A DNA stretch of 64,000 nucleotides. It comes from an uncultured bacterium. GTDB taxonomy: Bacteria; Bacillota; Clostridia; TANB77; CAG-508. Positions 1-8,566 of this stretch are shown here, in pieces. Below the pieces are notes generated by a model. That model was not told the origin of the DNA. It was given only the letters and a program-made list of their open reading frames with translations, and did not search any database. Each line of letters starts with the position of its first letter. The first letter of the stretch is position 1. The stretch spans positions 1 through 64,000 of the forward strand of contig CAJMRY010000001.1 in assembly GCA_905215935.1 (NCBI GenBank), written 5' to 3'. The translations under genes were made by a program, and so were the position numbers.

Positions 1-1444
1 AATCATCAAGACCTGGTAGTTCATTATCCTCTTCGTCATCATCTTCATAATCTTCGAAGCCCGGTAGTATTCCATCATCTATCTTTTCGTCTTTGTAATC
101 TTCAAATCCTGATAATGATTCAAATTCTTCATCAATTGTAGATGTTTTCTTCTCTTTAATTTCTTCTTTGTTTAATTCTTCTTCATTGTTTTTATTCTTA
201 GGTGGTCTACCTCTTTTTCTTTTTACTGGTTCTTCTATATTTACATCTGCAATTTTAACATCTTCTTTTTTGTTTTTAGGTGGTCTACCTCTTTTTCTTT
301 TTGTTGGCTCTTCTATAATATCTTCTACATTTGGAAGATTTTCTTTTATATTTTTTGGAGGTCTACCTCTTCTTTTAGGCTCTTCTGTATTGTTCATTTT
401 TTTCACTGAAGATAATTTTTTTTCTTCTTTTTCTTGTATTTCCTCTATATTTTTCTTTTCTTTCTTTCTTTCTTGTTCTTTTAGCATTTGATTTCTATTA
501 AGCATTTCTTGCTTTCTTTGCATTTTTTTCTTTTTAAGCATTTCTTGTTTTCTTTGCATTTCTTCTTTTGATGCTTTTTCACTTTTTTTATCTACTATTT
601 TTTTTACTTTAGTTGTATCTACTGAAGTTGGAATTATTACTGGTTTACTTAGTTTTTGTTTATTTAATTCTTTTTCTATAAATTCAATTTTTTGGCTATC
701 TTCGTTTTTTGCTCTTATTCTATTTCCTTTTGAATTTAAATTTTTAGGATTCATCCCCATTACTTGCCTATATTTAGATGACCCAGATTCTAGAACAGAA
801 ATAACATTTTTAGGTAAAAATGTAACTATCAATTTTAACTGTTCATCAGTATATTGCACAGCTATACTATCAAAACTTTCAATATATTTTTCTTCATTTT
901 TTCCAAGTTTTTTGTAATGTGCTAATATATTTTGTATTTCTACTTCACTTACATCATTTTCATTCTCTGGTTTATAATCAACATCATCTGAATCAATTTT
1001 ATAATAAACTTTTGCTTCTTTTTTGCTTCTAGGTTTATTTAGTAGTTCGCAAACTTTTTCTACACTTCTGTCTTGTCCTACTAATACATCATAAACACCA
1101 ATTCCAAACAATTTTATTAATAATGGTTCTGGTCTTGTACGTCTATCTGTACCAATTAGAATAATTGGTATATTTGCTCCTTCTTGATTAAATGCTTCAT
1201 CACTTATTTTATCTAATTTGTCAAATATAAATTTGTCAATTACTTCATAATTATTATTAGCAAATGGCTCTAGATCCTCACTAATAATTATTCTATCATA
1301 TGATTTATCCTTTTGTAATTCTTTTAATATTGCGTTAAAATAATATACATTTTTACTTGATATTATCTCCTTATAATCTCTCTGATATCTTTTTATTATT
1401 GATTCAGAAATCTTTTCATTATTTACCGCAAATAAAACCTTCAT
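1..1444 (-). CDS. Receiver-like protein with three AT-hook motifs (3' end outside window)
   Basis: The reading frame opens with ATG at 1444 behind GGAGGG and runs off the window edge, so the C-terminus is missing. The first ~130 residues look like an alpha/beta receiver-type fold (start MKVLFAVNNEK, strands around IIISED and IPIILIGTD). Next comes a Lys/Glu/Gln-rich, coiled-coil-like stretch with repeated MQRKQEML blocks. Then three near-identical KRxRGRPPKN units follow at about 355-376, 279-303 and 197-223, the minor-groove AT-hook motif. The visible end is an acidic tail with repeated GFEDY units. It starts 4 nt after the membrane-protein gene at 1449-1865, so the two are co-transcribed. 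The function is not recognised. DNA binding is inferred only from the AT-hooks, which are unusual in bacteria. Confidence 0.75.
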   Translation of the reverse strand, partial: MKVLFAVNNEKISESIIKRYQRDYKEIISSKNVYYFNAILKELQKDKSYDRIIISEDLEPFANNNYEVIDKFIFDKLDKISDEAFNQEGANIPIILIGTDRRTRPEPLLIKLFGIGVYDVLVGQDRSVEKVCELLNKPRSKKEAKVYYKIDSDDVDYKPENENDVSEVEIQNILAHYKKLGKNEEKYIESFDSIAVQYTDEQLKLIVTFLPKNVISVLESGSSKYRQVMGMNPKNLNSKGNRIRAKNEDSQKIEFIEKELNKQKLSKPVIIPTSVDTTKVKKIVDKKSEKASKEEMQRKQEMLKKKKMQRKQEMLNRNQMLKEQERKKEKKNIEEIQEKEEKKLSSVKKMNNTEEPKRRGRPPKNIKENLPNVEDIIEEPTKRKRGRPPKNKKEDVKIADVNIEEPVKRKRGRPPKNKNNEEELNKEEIKEKKTSTIDEEFESLSGFEDYKDEKIDDGILPGFEDYEDDDEEDNELPGLDD

Positions 1445-1448
1445 TCGT

Positions 1449-1865
1449 TTAACCCCTCCAACCTTTAACTACTATTGCAAAAATTAGTGGCAATACTTGA
1501 CATATCACAGCTACAGTTATAATTGCAATCATAATATTAAAACCTTTATCTCTTACGTCCAATTTTCTTATACCTAAAACATATTGGTATATAGCTGCAA
1601 TAGCTATTCCTACAAAACATAGTGGTATACTATATATTCTTATTCTATTTAATATATATGCTGCTAATCCATATGTATCTGATCCATAAGCTACTTTATA
1701 ATCTTCTATTGTTTGCATTTCTCTTTCTTTTAATTCAATTAGTTCACCTGTAGTAGTTTCACTTTGCAATACATTGTTTGTAGATGTATCATTTGCAGTT
1801 ACTACTGTATGGCATATTGCAAAAATAAAAAATACAGTAAGCAAACAAGTTACTACTTTCTTCAT
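1449..1865 (-). CDS. Small secreted or membrane protein with VirB2/TrbC-like layout
   Basis: A protein of 138 aa with an N-terminal signal peptide (Lys-rich start, hydrophobic core, cleavage likely near VTANDT), a polar linker of ~45 residues, and two hydrophobic segments at about 72-92 and 107-130. This signal peptide plus two-helix layout resembles VirB2/TrbC pilin-like proteins, but I see no diagnostic motif, so family membership is a guess. The SD AAAGGAG precedes the ATG at 1865. The AT-hook protein follows 4 nt downstream, so the pair probably works together at the membrane. Confidence 0.65.
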   Translation of the reverse strand: MKKVVTCLLTVFFIFAICHTVVTANDTSTNNVLQSETTTGELIELKEREMQTIEDYKVAYGSDTYGLAAYILNRIRIYSIPLCFVGIAIAAIYQYVLGIRKLDVRDKGFNIMIAIITVAVICQVLPLIFAIVVKGWRG

Positions 1866-2222
1866 ATATTAGACTCCTTTCTACTGTTTATATATTACAT
1901 ATATTAATTATATCTTTACTTACAATATCATACAATACAATAAATAAAATAGCAACAAAATAATAAGAATTTTTTGAAAAATTTAGCAAATTATTCCATA
2001 CTGTTTACTTTTATATTTTTATCATTATACATATTTTATTTTTTATACATATTTAAATTAATTATTTAACTTTTAAATTCTATTTAAATAATTTTTATTA
2101 ATTAATTTTTATATTATATATTTTTTATTGCTATTGCAAAAAAATTAGTTTTACCACACTATTTGTTTCTATCGGTAAATAATTATTATTAAAACAGTTT
2201 TTCTATAATACCAAAATATCTA
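1866..2222. other. AT-rich intergenic region after sigK
   Basis: This is 357 bases of extremely AT-rich DNA between the sigK stop and the membrane-protein gene. I see a weak hairpin-like AAAACTGTTTT element just after sigK but no convincing GC-rich terminator, no RNA gene and no credible small ORF. It probably holds the promoter for the downstream gene pair. Confidence 0.5.
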
Positions 2223-2939
2223 CTAACTATTAGTAGATATTTCCTCTTCAAATTCTTTAGATAATTTTCCTATTGCCTTTGTCTCTATTCTAGAAACATA
2301 AGAACGAGAAATCCCCATCATTTCAGCTATTTGATTTTGTGTTTTAGGTTTATCTCCATTTAACCCAAATCTAAGCTCTAATATTAACTTTTCTCTATCT
2401 TTTAATACTTCTTTCATCTTTGTATACATCTTTTTCAATTTCATTTTTAAATCAACTTCTTCTTCTATATTTTTATCATTATTTTCCAATATTTCTTGAA
2501 GTGTTACTGTGTTATCATCTTTATCTTTACCTATTGGTTCATCTAAGAAGACCTCTGCTCCTAGCTTCTTTGTACTTCTTAAATACATTAATATTTCATT
2601 ATCAATACATCTAGATACATATGTAGCAAGTTTAACCCCTTTAGAATTATCAAAACTATTAATTCCTTTTATTAGTCCTATTGTTCCTATTGATATTAAA
2701 TCATCTAATTCTATATTTGATGTACTATATTTTTTGCACACATGTGCAACTAATCTTAAATTTCTTTCTATTAATATATTACGAGCTTCTTCATCTCCTG
2801 ATTTAAATCTCTCTAAACATACTCTTTCTTCCTCAGTATCTAATGGTTCTGGAAATAGACTATTACTTGAAATATACCCTACAAGAAAAATCGCAGTTTT
2901 TAAAAATGTTAATAAACCTGATATTGATAGTACAAACAT
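2223..2939 (-). CDS. sigK: RNA polymerase sporulation sigma factor SigK
   Basis: A sigma-70 family protein of 238 aa with region 2 (NLRLVAHVCKKYS, DDLISIGTIGLIKGI, ATYVSRCIDNEILMYLR) and region 4 (LELRFGLNGDKPKTQNQIA, then the helix-turn-helix ISRSYVSRIE). The residue pattern matches late mother-cell sigma-K of endospore formers. The hydrophobic N-terminus (about 1-25) fits the pro-sequence that tethers pro-sigma-K to membrane until cleavage. The gene is continuous, with no skin-type insertion. The SD GGAGGT lies 6 nt before the ATG. It is transcribed away from the DUF368 gene, with 130 nt shared between them. Its presence indicates a spore-forming ancestry or lifestyle. Confidence 0.92.
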   Translation of the reverse strand: MFVLSISGLLTFLKTAIFLVGYISSNSLFPEPLDTEEERVCLERFKSGDEEARNILIERNLRLVAHVCKKYSTSNIELDDLISIGTIGLIKGINSFDNSKGVKLATYVSRCIDNEILMYLRSTKKLGAEVFLDEPIGKDKDDNTVTLQEILENNDKNIEEEVDLKMKLKKMYTKMKEVLKDREKLILELRFGLNGDKPKTQNQIAEMMGISRSYVSRIETKAIGKLSKEFEEEISTNS

Positions 2940-3069
2940 AAACGTACCTCCACTTTTTTACTATACAATTAAATATATGTTTTTATTTTTTAAAAGTGCA
3001 TGGCTTATTAATTTATTTTTTATTATTGCATATTATATATATTGTACATAATAATATGGAGGTGAAGTT

Positions 3070-3877
3070 ATGAAATTTCTTATTAGTTGTTTAAAAGGTG
3101 TAGCTTTAGGTGCAGGTGCAATTTTACCAGGAATTAGTAGTGGTGTTTTATGTGTTATTTTTGGATTTTATGAAAAATTAATAAATAGTATACTTGGAAT
3201 TTTTAAAGATTTTAAAAATTCTATTAAATTTTTACTTCCAATTTGTATAGGTGGCTTTGCTCGGTATATTACTTTTTGGAAATGCATTGAAATACTTGTT
3301 CTCTGCTTATCCTTCACAAACAAATTTTGCTTTTATGGGATTAATATTTGGAAGTGTTCCTATTTTATTTAAAAATAGTTGTAAAAATAATTCTTTTAAA
3401 TTGCATTATTTGATATATACTATAGCTTCTTTTTTGATTACTTTACTTTTAATAAATTTAGAAAAAGGTTTTGAATTTCAAAATACAATAACAGATACGG
3501 TCTCTTTTTCTTATCTTATTTTATGTGGATTTATAATGTCAACAGGAATAGTAGTTCCAGGTGTTAGCAGTACCGTTATATTAATGTGTTTAGGTGTTTA
3601 TTCGAATTATTTAAATGCTGTAGCTTGTCTAAATTTTGAAGTTCTTTTTCCTATGGGAATCGGTTTAGTATTAGGTGGACTTCTTTGGATAATGATAATA
3701 AAATGGCTTCTTTCAAAATATTATACGCAAACATTTTTCACCATAATTGGTTTTGTTATTAGCTCTACATTAATTTTATATCCAGGATTTAGTTTTGAAT
3801 TATCTAGCATTATATCTATAGTTTTGTTTATAGTTTGTTTTGGTATTTCTTTTAATTTAGAGAAAATATCAAAGTAA
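3070..3877 (+). CDS. DUF368 membrane protein, read through a CGGT site
   Basis: A polytopic membrane protein of the DUF368 family (start with GVALGAGAILPGISSGV, repeated later as GIVVPGVSSTVILMCLGVY, the family's two inverted-repeat motifs). The SD GGAGGT precedes ATG 3070. The frame appears broken at an in-frame CGG (3262-3264). Skipping its C gives GGFAGILLFGNALKYLF and a continuous 268-residue protein of normal length. DUF368 proteins are proposed polyprenyl-phosphate flippases. Transport activity here is inferred from the family only. It faces TrhP, with a shared hairpin between the two genes. Confidence 0.85.
3262..3265 (+). other. CGGT four-base glycine site in the DUF368 gene
   Basis: The codons read GCT-CGG-TAT and then go out of frame. 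Without the C they read GCT-GGT-ATA-TTA, giving FAGILLFG, and the frame stays open to the stop at 3877. Confidence 0.88.
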
Positions 3878-3931
3878 AAACTAGATTTTTATATTACCAC
3901 ATTGTTATAAAATACTAGAGCAATAAATATA

Positions 3932-3975
3932 AAAAGGATTGAAGTATTATTTTTTATAAAAGCATCAATCCTTTT
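3932..3975. terminator. Bidirectional terminator-like hairpin
   Basis: The arms AAAAGGATTGA and TCAATCCTTTT form an 11-bp stem, with T-rich tracts on both exits. It sits between the converging DUF368 and trhP genes and can end both transcripts. Confidence 0.7.
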
Positions 3976-4052
3976 AATATTTATTACTCTTTATTTTTTG
4001 TTCTTTAAAATTTCATTTAAACCTTCTACTTTTTGACGTACAAAATAAACAT

Positions 4053-5282
4053 TTATTTTTTTCTTCTTAAAATCCATCCTGGTTCTACATCTATTGGAAG
4101 TTTCATTCTAACAGTTTGTCCAAGTTTTCCTGGATTTACATATTCAATTCTTTCTCCTGTTTCACTATCCCATAAATCGTTAATTCTAAAATCAATAGCA
4201 TTTATTTCATTTGGAATAATAATTTCTAAATAGTCTCCTACTTGCAATCTATTTTTTATTTCTATTAATGATTTTTCTTTGTCAAATTCTAATACTTTTC
4301 CACCAAATTCATAATTTGCATTATATTGTTTTCCTTCATATTCTTGGAAATCTTTATTATTTCTATCATTAAAATAAAATGTTGTTAATCCTCTTGTTTT
4401 TGTTTTTTCTAACTCATTTAAATATTTAGTATAATCATAGCTTTTAGGATCTTTAATATAATCATCAATAGCTTTTCTATAAGTATTTATCACAACGGCT
4501 AAATAGTACTCTGTTTTTAATCTACCTTCTATTTTTAAGCTATCTACTCCCATATCTATAATTTCTGGAATTTCCTTAATTAAGCACATATCTTTTGAAG
4601 AAAAAATATATGTTCCTTTATCATCATCATCTACTGGCATTAAATTTCCAGGGTTATTTTTTTCTTCTACATATAAATTATATGCCCATCTACAGCTTTG
4701 TGCACAATCTCCCAAGTTTGCACTTCTTCCTGCTAGAAAATCACTTAAAAAGCATCTACCAGAATATCCAAAGCAAATTGCCCCATGAACAAATATTTCT
4801 GTTTCTAATCCCATAGGTGTATTATTAATAACTTCTTTTATTTGTTTTTTATTTAATTCTCTTCCTAAAATCACCCTTTTAGCTCCATTTTTATGCCAGA
4901 AATTTGCAGAATGTGAACTTACAGTATTTGCCTGTGTACTAATATGTATAGGAATACTTGGAGCAATTTCTTTAATTAAATCTACTATTCCTCCATCAGC
5001 AACAATTATTCCATCTACATTTAACTTTTCTAACATTTTTAATTGTTTTTTTATTTCTTCGTAATTTTCATCCCATGCATAAATATTTATTGCTGTATAC
5101 ACTTTTTTCCCTATTTTATGTGCATATTCTATTGTTTTTGCCAAATCTTCATCCGTCATTTCTGCTCTAGTTCTTAATGATAATGATGATGTTCCTGCAT
5201 ATACTGCATCAGCTCCATATAAAAAAGCTGTTTTTGCTTTTTGAAAAGAGCCTGCAGGTGCTAATAATTCTGGTTTTTTCAT
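4053..5282 (-). CDS. trhP: tRNA hydroxylation protein TrhP-like (peptidase U32 family)
   Basis: A U32-family protein of 409 aa. The start LLAPAGSFQKAKTAFLYGADAVYAG is diagnostic in style, and the conserved cysteine block is present (CFGYSGRCFLSDFLAGR followed by GDCAQSCRW, residues ~168-198). Family members TrhP/YrrO use prephenate-dependent chemistry and an Fe-S cluster to make 5-hydroxyuridine at tRNA wobble position 34. A TrmR-like methyltransferase, which acts on the same uridine, lies ~2.5 kb away at 7797. The SD AAGGA lies unusually far (about 13 nt) from the ATG. Assignment to this U32 subgroup rather than a collagenase-like protease rests on the cysteine block. Confidence 0.85.
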   Translation of the reverse strand: MKKPELLAPAGSFQKAKTAFLYGADAVYAGTSSLSLRTRAEMTDEDLAKTIEYAHKIGKKVYTAINIYAWDENYEEIKKQLKMLEKLNVDGIIVADGGIVDLIKEIAPSIPIHISTQANTVSSHSANFWHKNGAKRVILGRELNKKQIKEVINNTPMGLETEIFVHGAICFGYSGRCFLSDFLAGRSANLGDCAQSCRWAYNLYVEEKNNPGNLMPVDDDDKGTYIFSSKDMCLIKEIPEIIDMGVDSLKIEGRLKTEYYLAVVINTYRKAIDDYIKDPKSYDYTKYLNELEKTKTRGLTTFYFNDRNNKDFQEYEGKQYNANYEFGGKVLEFDKEKSLIEIKNRLQVGDYLEIIIPNEINAIDFRINDLWDSETGERIEYVNPGKLGQTVRMKLPIDVEPGWILRRKK

Positions 5283-5375
5283 AATTTACTAACAATCCTT
5301 TCCTTTAAGGTACAAAATTTGATAAAATTATTATTTTTGAATTTTTTTGTAAACTTACTATCTGTTAAAATATTT

Positions 5376-6545
5376 TTATTTATTTAATATTTCATCTGCT
5401 AATTTTTCCATTTCTTTTTTACTATCTGCATTCATTCTTGATTTTATAGTAACTATATTGTTACAAAGTTCTATTTCTTTCATTCCATCTATTATACTTT
5501 TCATTGTTTTTGCAGCAGATGGAGCCCAAGTTCCATTTTCTATTATTCCTATTTTTCTCTTTTGATAATTTTTGCTTTTTAAGTGATTTAAGAAATGTTC
5601 CATAGGAGGAAATACTTCTGCATTATAGCTTGATGCTGCTACAATTAATTTATCATATCTAAATGCATCTTCTATGCTTTCAGCAAAGTCATCTCGTGTT
5701 AAATCTGCAAAAGCTACTTTTTTTGCACCTTTTTCTTCTAATATTTTTACCATTTCTTTTGCTGCTTCTAATGTATTTCCATGTATTGATGCGCATGCTA
5801 CAAACACACCATCATCCTCTGGTTTATAGCTACTCCATATATTATATTTATTTATATAATATTCTAAATTTTCTTTTAGAATTGGTCCATGTAAAGGACA
5901 TATCATTTTCACTTCTAATCCTGATAATTTTTTTAATAAAGCTTGTACTTGCATTCCATATTTTCCAACTATATTAAAATAGTATCTACGAGCTTCGCAT
6001 GTCCAATCTTCATCTGTATCTAATGTTCCAAATTTACCAAATCCGTCAGCTGGAAATAATATCTTTTCTTTAATTTCATATGATACCATTACTTCTGGCC
6101 AATGTACCATCGGTGCCATAAAGAATTGTAAACTATGTTTTCCAAAATTTAAAATATCGCCTTCCTTTACTACAACTTTTCTAGAATCTAAATCTTCTAT
6201 ATCAAAAAATTGTTTAATAAAATTAAATGTTTTGTCATTTCCAACTACCTTCATGTCTGGATATCTATCACATAACAAACCTATATTATATGCATGGTCT
6301 GGTTCCATATGTGATACTATTAAATAATCTACTTTTTCTCCATTTAAGTGATTTGCTAAATTTTGTATCCATTCTTCTGTTGCTCTTCTATCTACAGTAT
6401 CTAAAACTACATTTTTATCATCTTTTATTAAATATGAATTATATGATATGCCATTTGGCACAATATATTGGCTTTCAAATAAATCTATTGTTTTGTCATC
6501 TATACCTATATAAATTATATCTTCTGAAATATTTGTATCTTTCAT
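5376..6545 (-). CDS. Flavodiiron protein (FprA-type oxygen/NO reductase)
   Basis: The first ~245 residues form a metallo-beta-lactamase-like diiron domain with the ligand motif HMEPDH and later HWPEVMV and CPLHGPIL. A flavodoxin domain follows (ASIHGNTLEAAKEM for FMN phosphate binding, then AASSYNAEVFPPMEHFL). The enzyme reduces O2 to water (or NO to N2O) in the cytoplasm of anaerobes, taking electrons from rubredoxin. A rubredoxin gene lies directly upstream. I chose the ATG at 6545 because GGAGGAAATT precedes it; a longer frame from 6566 has no ribosome binding site. Confidence 0.93.
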   Translation of the reverse strand: MKDTNISEDIIYIGIDDKTIDLFESQYIVPNGISYNSYLIKDDKNVVLDTVDRRATEEWIQNLANHLNGEKVDYLIVSHMEPDHAYNIGLLCDRYPDMKVVGNDKTFNFIKQFFDIEDLDSRKVVVKEGDILNFGKHSLQFFMAPMVHWPEVMVSYEIKEKILFPADGFGKFGTLDTDEDWTCEARRYYFNIVGKYGMQVQALLKKLSGLEVKMICPLHGPILKENLEYYINKYNIWSSYKPEDDGVFVACASIHGNTLEAAKEMVKILEEKGAKKVAFADLTRDDFAESIEDAFRYDKLIVAASSYNAEVFPPMEHFLNHLKSKNYQKRKIGIIENGTWAPSAAKTMKSIIDGMKEIELCNNIVTIKSRMNADSKKEMEKLADEILNK

Positions 6546-6632
6546 AATTTCCTCCATTCTATACACTTAAAATATAATATCTAATATTTTATGCCTTCCA
6601 GAATTTTACCATAAATTTATGCCAATTGCAAA

Positions 6633-6667
6633 TAGGGAAACTCTTCTTTCCTAAAAGAGTTTCCCTA
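6633..6667 (-). terminator. Hairpin after rubredoxin
   Basis: A perfect 13-bp inverted repeat (TAGGGAAACTCTT with its complement) lies between rubredoxin and the flavodiiron gene. The T-tract after it is short, so partial readthrough into the flavodiiron gene is plausible. Confidence 0.6.
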
Positions 6668-6731
6668 TATCTTATTATTAGTACTTTTATTTCTATATTT
6701 ATTTTACTTCACCTTTTATAAACATTATAAA

Positions 6732-6866
6732 TTACATCTTCTGGAAGCAATCTTTTCCAACTCCGCAAAGTGGACAAACCCAAGTATCTGGTAAATCTTC
6801 AAATTTAACTCCTTCTACTTCTTCATCATATATATGACCACATACTGTGCAAACATATTTGTTCAT
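6732..6866 (-). CDS. rub: Rubredoxin
   Basis: A short 44-residue protein carrying both iron-binding loops: YVCTVCGHIYD near the start and WVCPLCGVGKDCF near the end, i.e. two CxxC pairs that bind one iron. The acidic mid-section with LPDTW is typical. The SD GGAGGT precedes the ATG at 6866. It is slightly shorter than the usual ~52 residues because the C-terminal tail is short. It probably donates electrons to the flavodiiron protein next door for oxygen detoxification. The TGC-GGA codons contain an out-of-phase CGG and read normally. Confidence 0.93.
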   Translation of the reverse strand: MNKYVCTVCGHIYDEEVEGVKFEDLPDTWVCPLCGVGKDCFQKM

Positions 6867-7101
6867 AAAATACCTCCTTTTCATATGTTTTCATTAATTA
6901 TTTTACTGACTACATGTAAAATCAGTAAATACGTTAATTATACAAGTCTCCCTTATTTATCTATAATAAGTACGCTAGTATATTTATACTTTAGTCTGAC
7001 TTGTAACATGCATTATATCATATGTATTATTTTATTTCTACAAATTATTTACATTTTTACATTTATTTGGTATTATATTGTTTAATCTATAGGAGGATGT
7101 T

Positions 7102-7659
7102 ATGGAGACACAATTAGAAGATTATAAAGATACACATAAACTATCTAAAATATACTATCTTATTTTATATTTTTTTATTTTTGCATTTTTAGGATGGGTA
7201 TTAGAAAGTTTGTATAGTGTATATGAATTAGGACACTTTACAAAAAGAGGCTTTCTATATGGTCCTATTTGCCCTATATATGGGTATGGAGCAATAATGT
7301 TAATTACTTTTTTAAATAAATATAAGAATAATTCATTTAAATTATTTTTTTACTCTATTGTTATTTTTTCAGCATTTGAATATCTTGTTAGTTTTATACT
7401 AGATGCACTATTTGCAGCACATTGGTGGGATTATACAAATGATTTCTTTAATTTAAATGGAAGAATTAGTATTTTTTATTCTTTTGCATGGGGAATAATT
7501 GCAATTTTATTTATTAATCATATTTTTCCTTTTTTGCAAAAAAAACTTGATACTGTTTTAAATAAAATTCCTTATTCTTTTCAAATAACGATATTAAGAT
7601 TAATTATTTGTATATTTGTTGTTGATACTTTTTTATCTTGTGTACGTTATATTATATAA
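7102..7659 (+). CDS. CmpB-type putative ABC transporter permease (PF06541-like)
   Basis: A membrane protein of 185 aa with about five hydrophobic segments and the conserved signature FAFLGWVLESLYS followed by KRGFLYGPICPIYGYGA. This is typical of the widespread Firmicutes family annotated as putative ABC-transporter permease CmpB. No ATPase partner lies beside it, so transport is unproven. The SD AGGAGG precedes the ATG. It is a single plus-strand gene between minus-strand neighbours. Confidence 0.82.
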   Translation: METQLEDYKDTHKLSKIYYLILYFFIFAFLGWVLESLYSVYELGHFTKRGFLYGPICPIYGYGAIMLITFLNKYKNNSFKLFFYSIVIFSAFEYLVSFILDALFAAHWWDYTNDFFNLNGRISIFYSFAWGIIAILFINHIFPFLQKKLDTVLNKIPYSFQITILRLIICIFVVDTFLSCVRYII

Positions 7660-7700
7660 AACAAGAAATGCAAATATATGAATATAAAATATATAAATTG

Positions 7701-7747
7701 ATTAAAAGTGCTTATCAGAGGTATAGTTACCAATAAGCACTTTTAAT
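7701..7747. terminator. Bidirectional terminator hairpin
   Basis: A 14-bp perfect inverted repeat (ATTAAAAGTGCTTA with its complement) lies between the convergent CmpB-like and methyltransferase genes, with A/T tracts on both sides. Confidence 0.72.
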
Positions 7748-7796
7748 ATATTAGGTTAGATAAAAATATTCACACTTATAACTTTCATTGTAATAA

Positions 7797-8384
7797 CTAT
7801 TTAAGTATACTAATTGCTAGTCCATCTCCAACCTCTAATATCTTTGTATCAAGCATCGGATTTTCTGCTACCTCTTTTATATATTCTCTTAAATTTCTTA
7901 CAGCTGTTCTTTGTTTATGTTTATTATAGTCACTCATTACATATCCTTTATATAATACATTATCAGCTATAATGATACCATTTTTATTAAGCATTCTCAT
8001 AGCTTCACTTAAAAAGAATGGATATTTTCCTTTAGCTGCATCTATAAATACTACATCATATTTTTCATCTAGTGTAGGTAATATTTCTACTGCATCACCT
8101 TCATACAAATTTATTTTTTCTTCTACTTCTGCTTTTTTTATATTTTCTTTTGCTTTTTCTATTCTTTCTATATCTCTTTCTATTGTATCTATTTTTCCAT
8201 CTTCATCTAAATATTCAGAAAAACATATAGCTGAGTATCCCACTGCCGCACCTATCTCTAGTATTCTAACAGGCTTTTTTTCTATAAGTATCTTACTAAT
8301 CACTTCTAATGTATCATCCATAATTATTGGTACATGCTCTTCTAATGCTTCTTTTTTTATCTTTTCTAATTCTTGCTTATTCAT
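7797..8384 (-). CDS. trmR: O-methyltransferase, TrmR-like (tRNA 5-hydroxyuridine)
   Basis: A class I SAM-dependent methyltransferase of 195 aa from the caffeoyl-CoA O-methyltransferase-like family. The SAM loop is EIGAAVGYSAI (residues ~42-52). The acidic loop DTIERD follows, then DVVFIDAAKGKYPFFL and IIADNVLYKGYV with its metal-binding Asp/Asn. Length and motifs fit YrrM/TrmR, which converts tRNA ho5U34 to mo5U34. TrhP, the presumed hydroxylase, is encoded nearby, supporting this specificity. Other small-molecule O-methyltransferases of the family cannot be excluded. Confidence 0.82.
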   Translation of the reverse strand: MNKQELEKIKKEALEEHVPIIMDDTLEVISKILIEKKPVRILEIGAAVGYSAICFSEYLDEDGKIDTIERDIERIEKAKENIKKAEVEEKINLYEGDAVEILPTLDEKYDVVFIDAAKGKYPFFLSEAMRMLNKNGIIIADNVLYKGYVMSDYNKHKQRTAVRNLREYIKEVAENPMLDTKILEVGDGLAISILK

Positions 8385-8527
8385 TATTATTTCTCCTCTA
8401 TTGATCTTACTTTTTGCTCCACAAAATACTAAGAATTTATATATATATCAATATTCAATTAGCCTAATTTCTCCATTCCTGATAAAGTCGAATTCTTCAT
8501 TCCTAGCGGATAACTAGATTGTAACAA

Positions 8528-8559
8528 CAAAAAGAGCTTTTGGAAAAAAGCTCTTTTTG
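8528..8559 (-). terminator. Rho-independent terminator after typA
   Basis: A 14-bp stem (CAAAAAGAGCTTTT with its complement) ends 8 nt beyond the typA stop codon. The stem itself provides the U-run on the minus strand. Confidence 0.8.
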
Positions 8560-8566
8560 TTTTATT

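Noticed and set aside
168..491. Plus-strand Phe/Leu/Ser-rich frame
   Set aside because: It is the antisense shadow of the AT-hook region of the minus-strand gene.
3660..3664. CGGT within ATC-GGT of the DUF368 gene
   Set aside because: Out of phase and read normally as Ile-Gly, a useful control inside an affected gene.
6834..7085. Plus-strand frame of 83 codons
   Set aside because: Overlaps the rubredoxin start in antisense and has hydrophobic low-complexity content with no SD.
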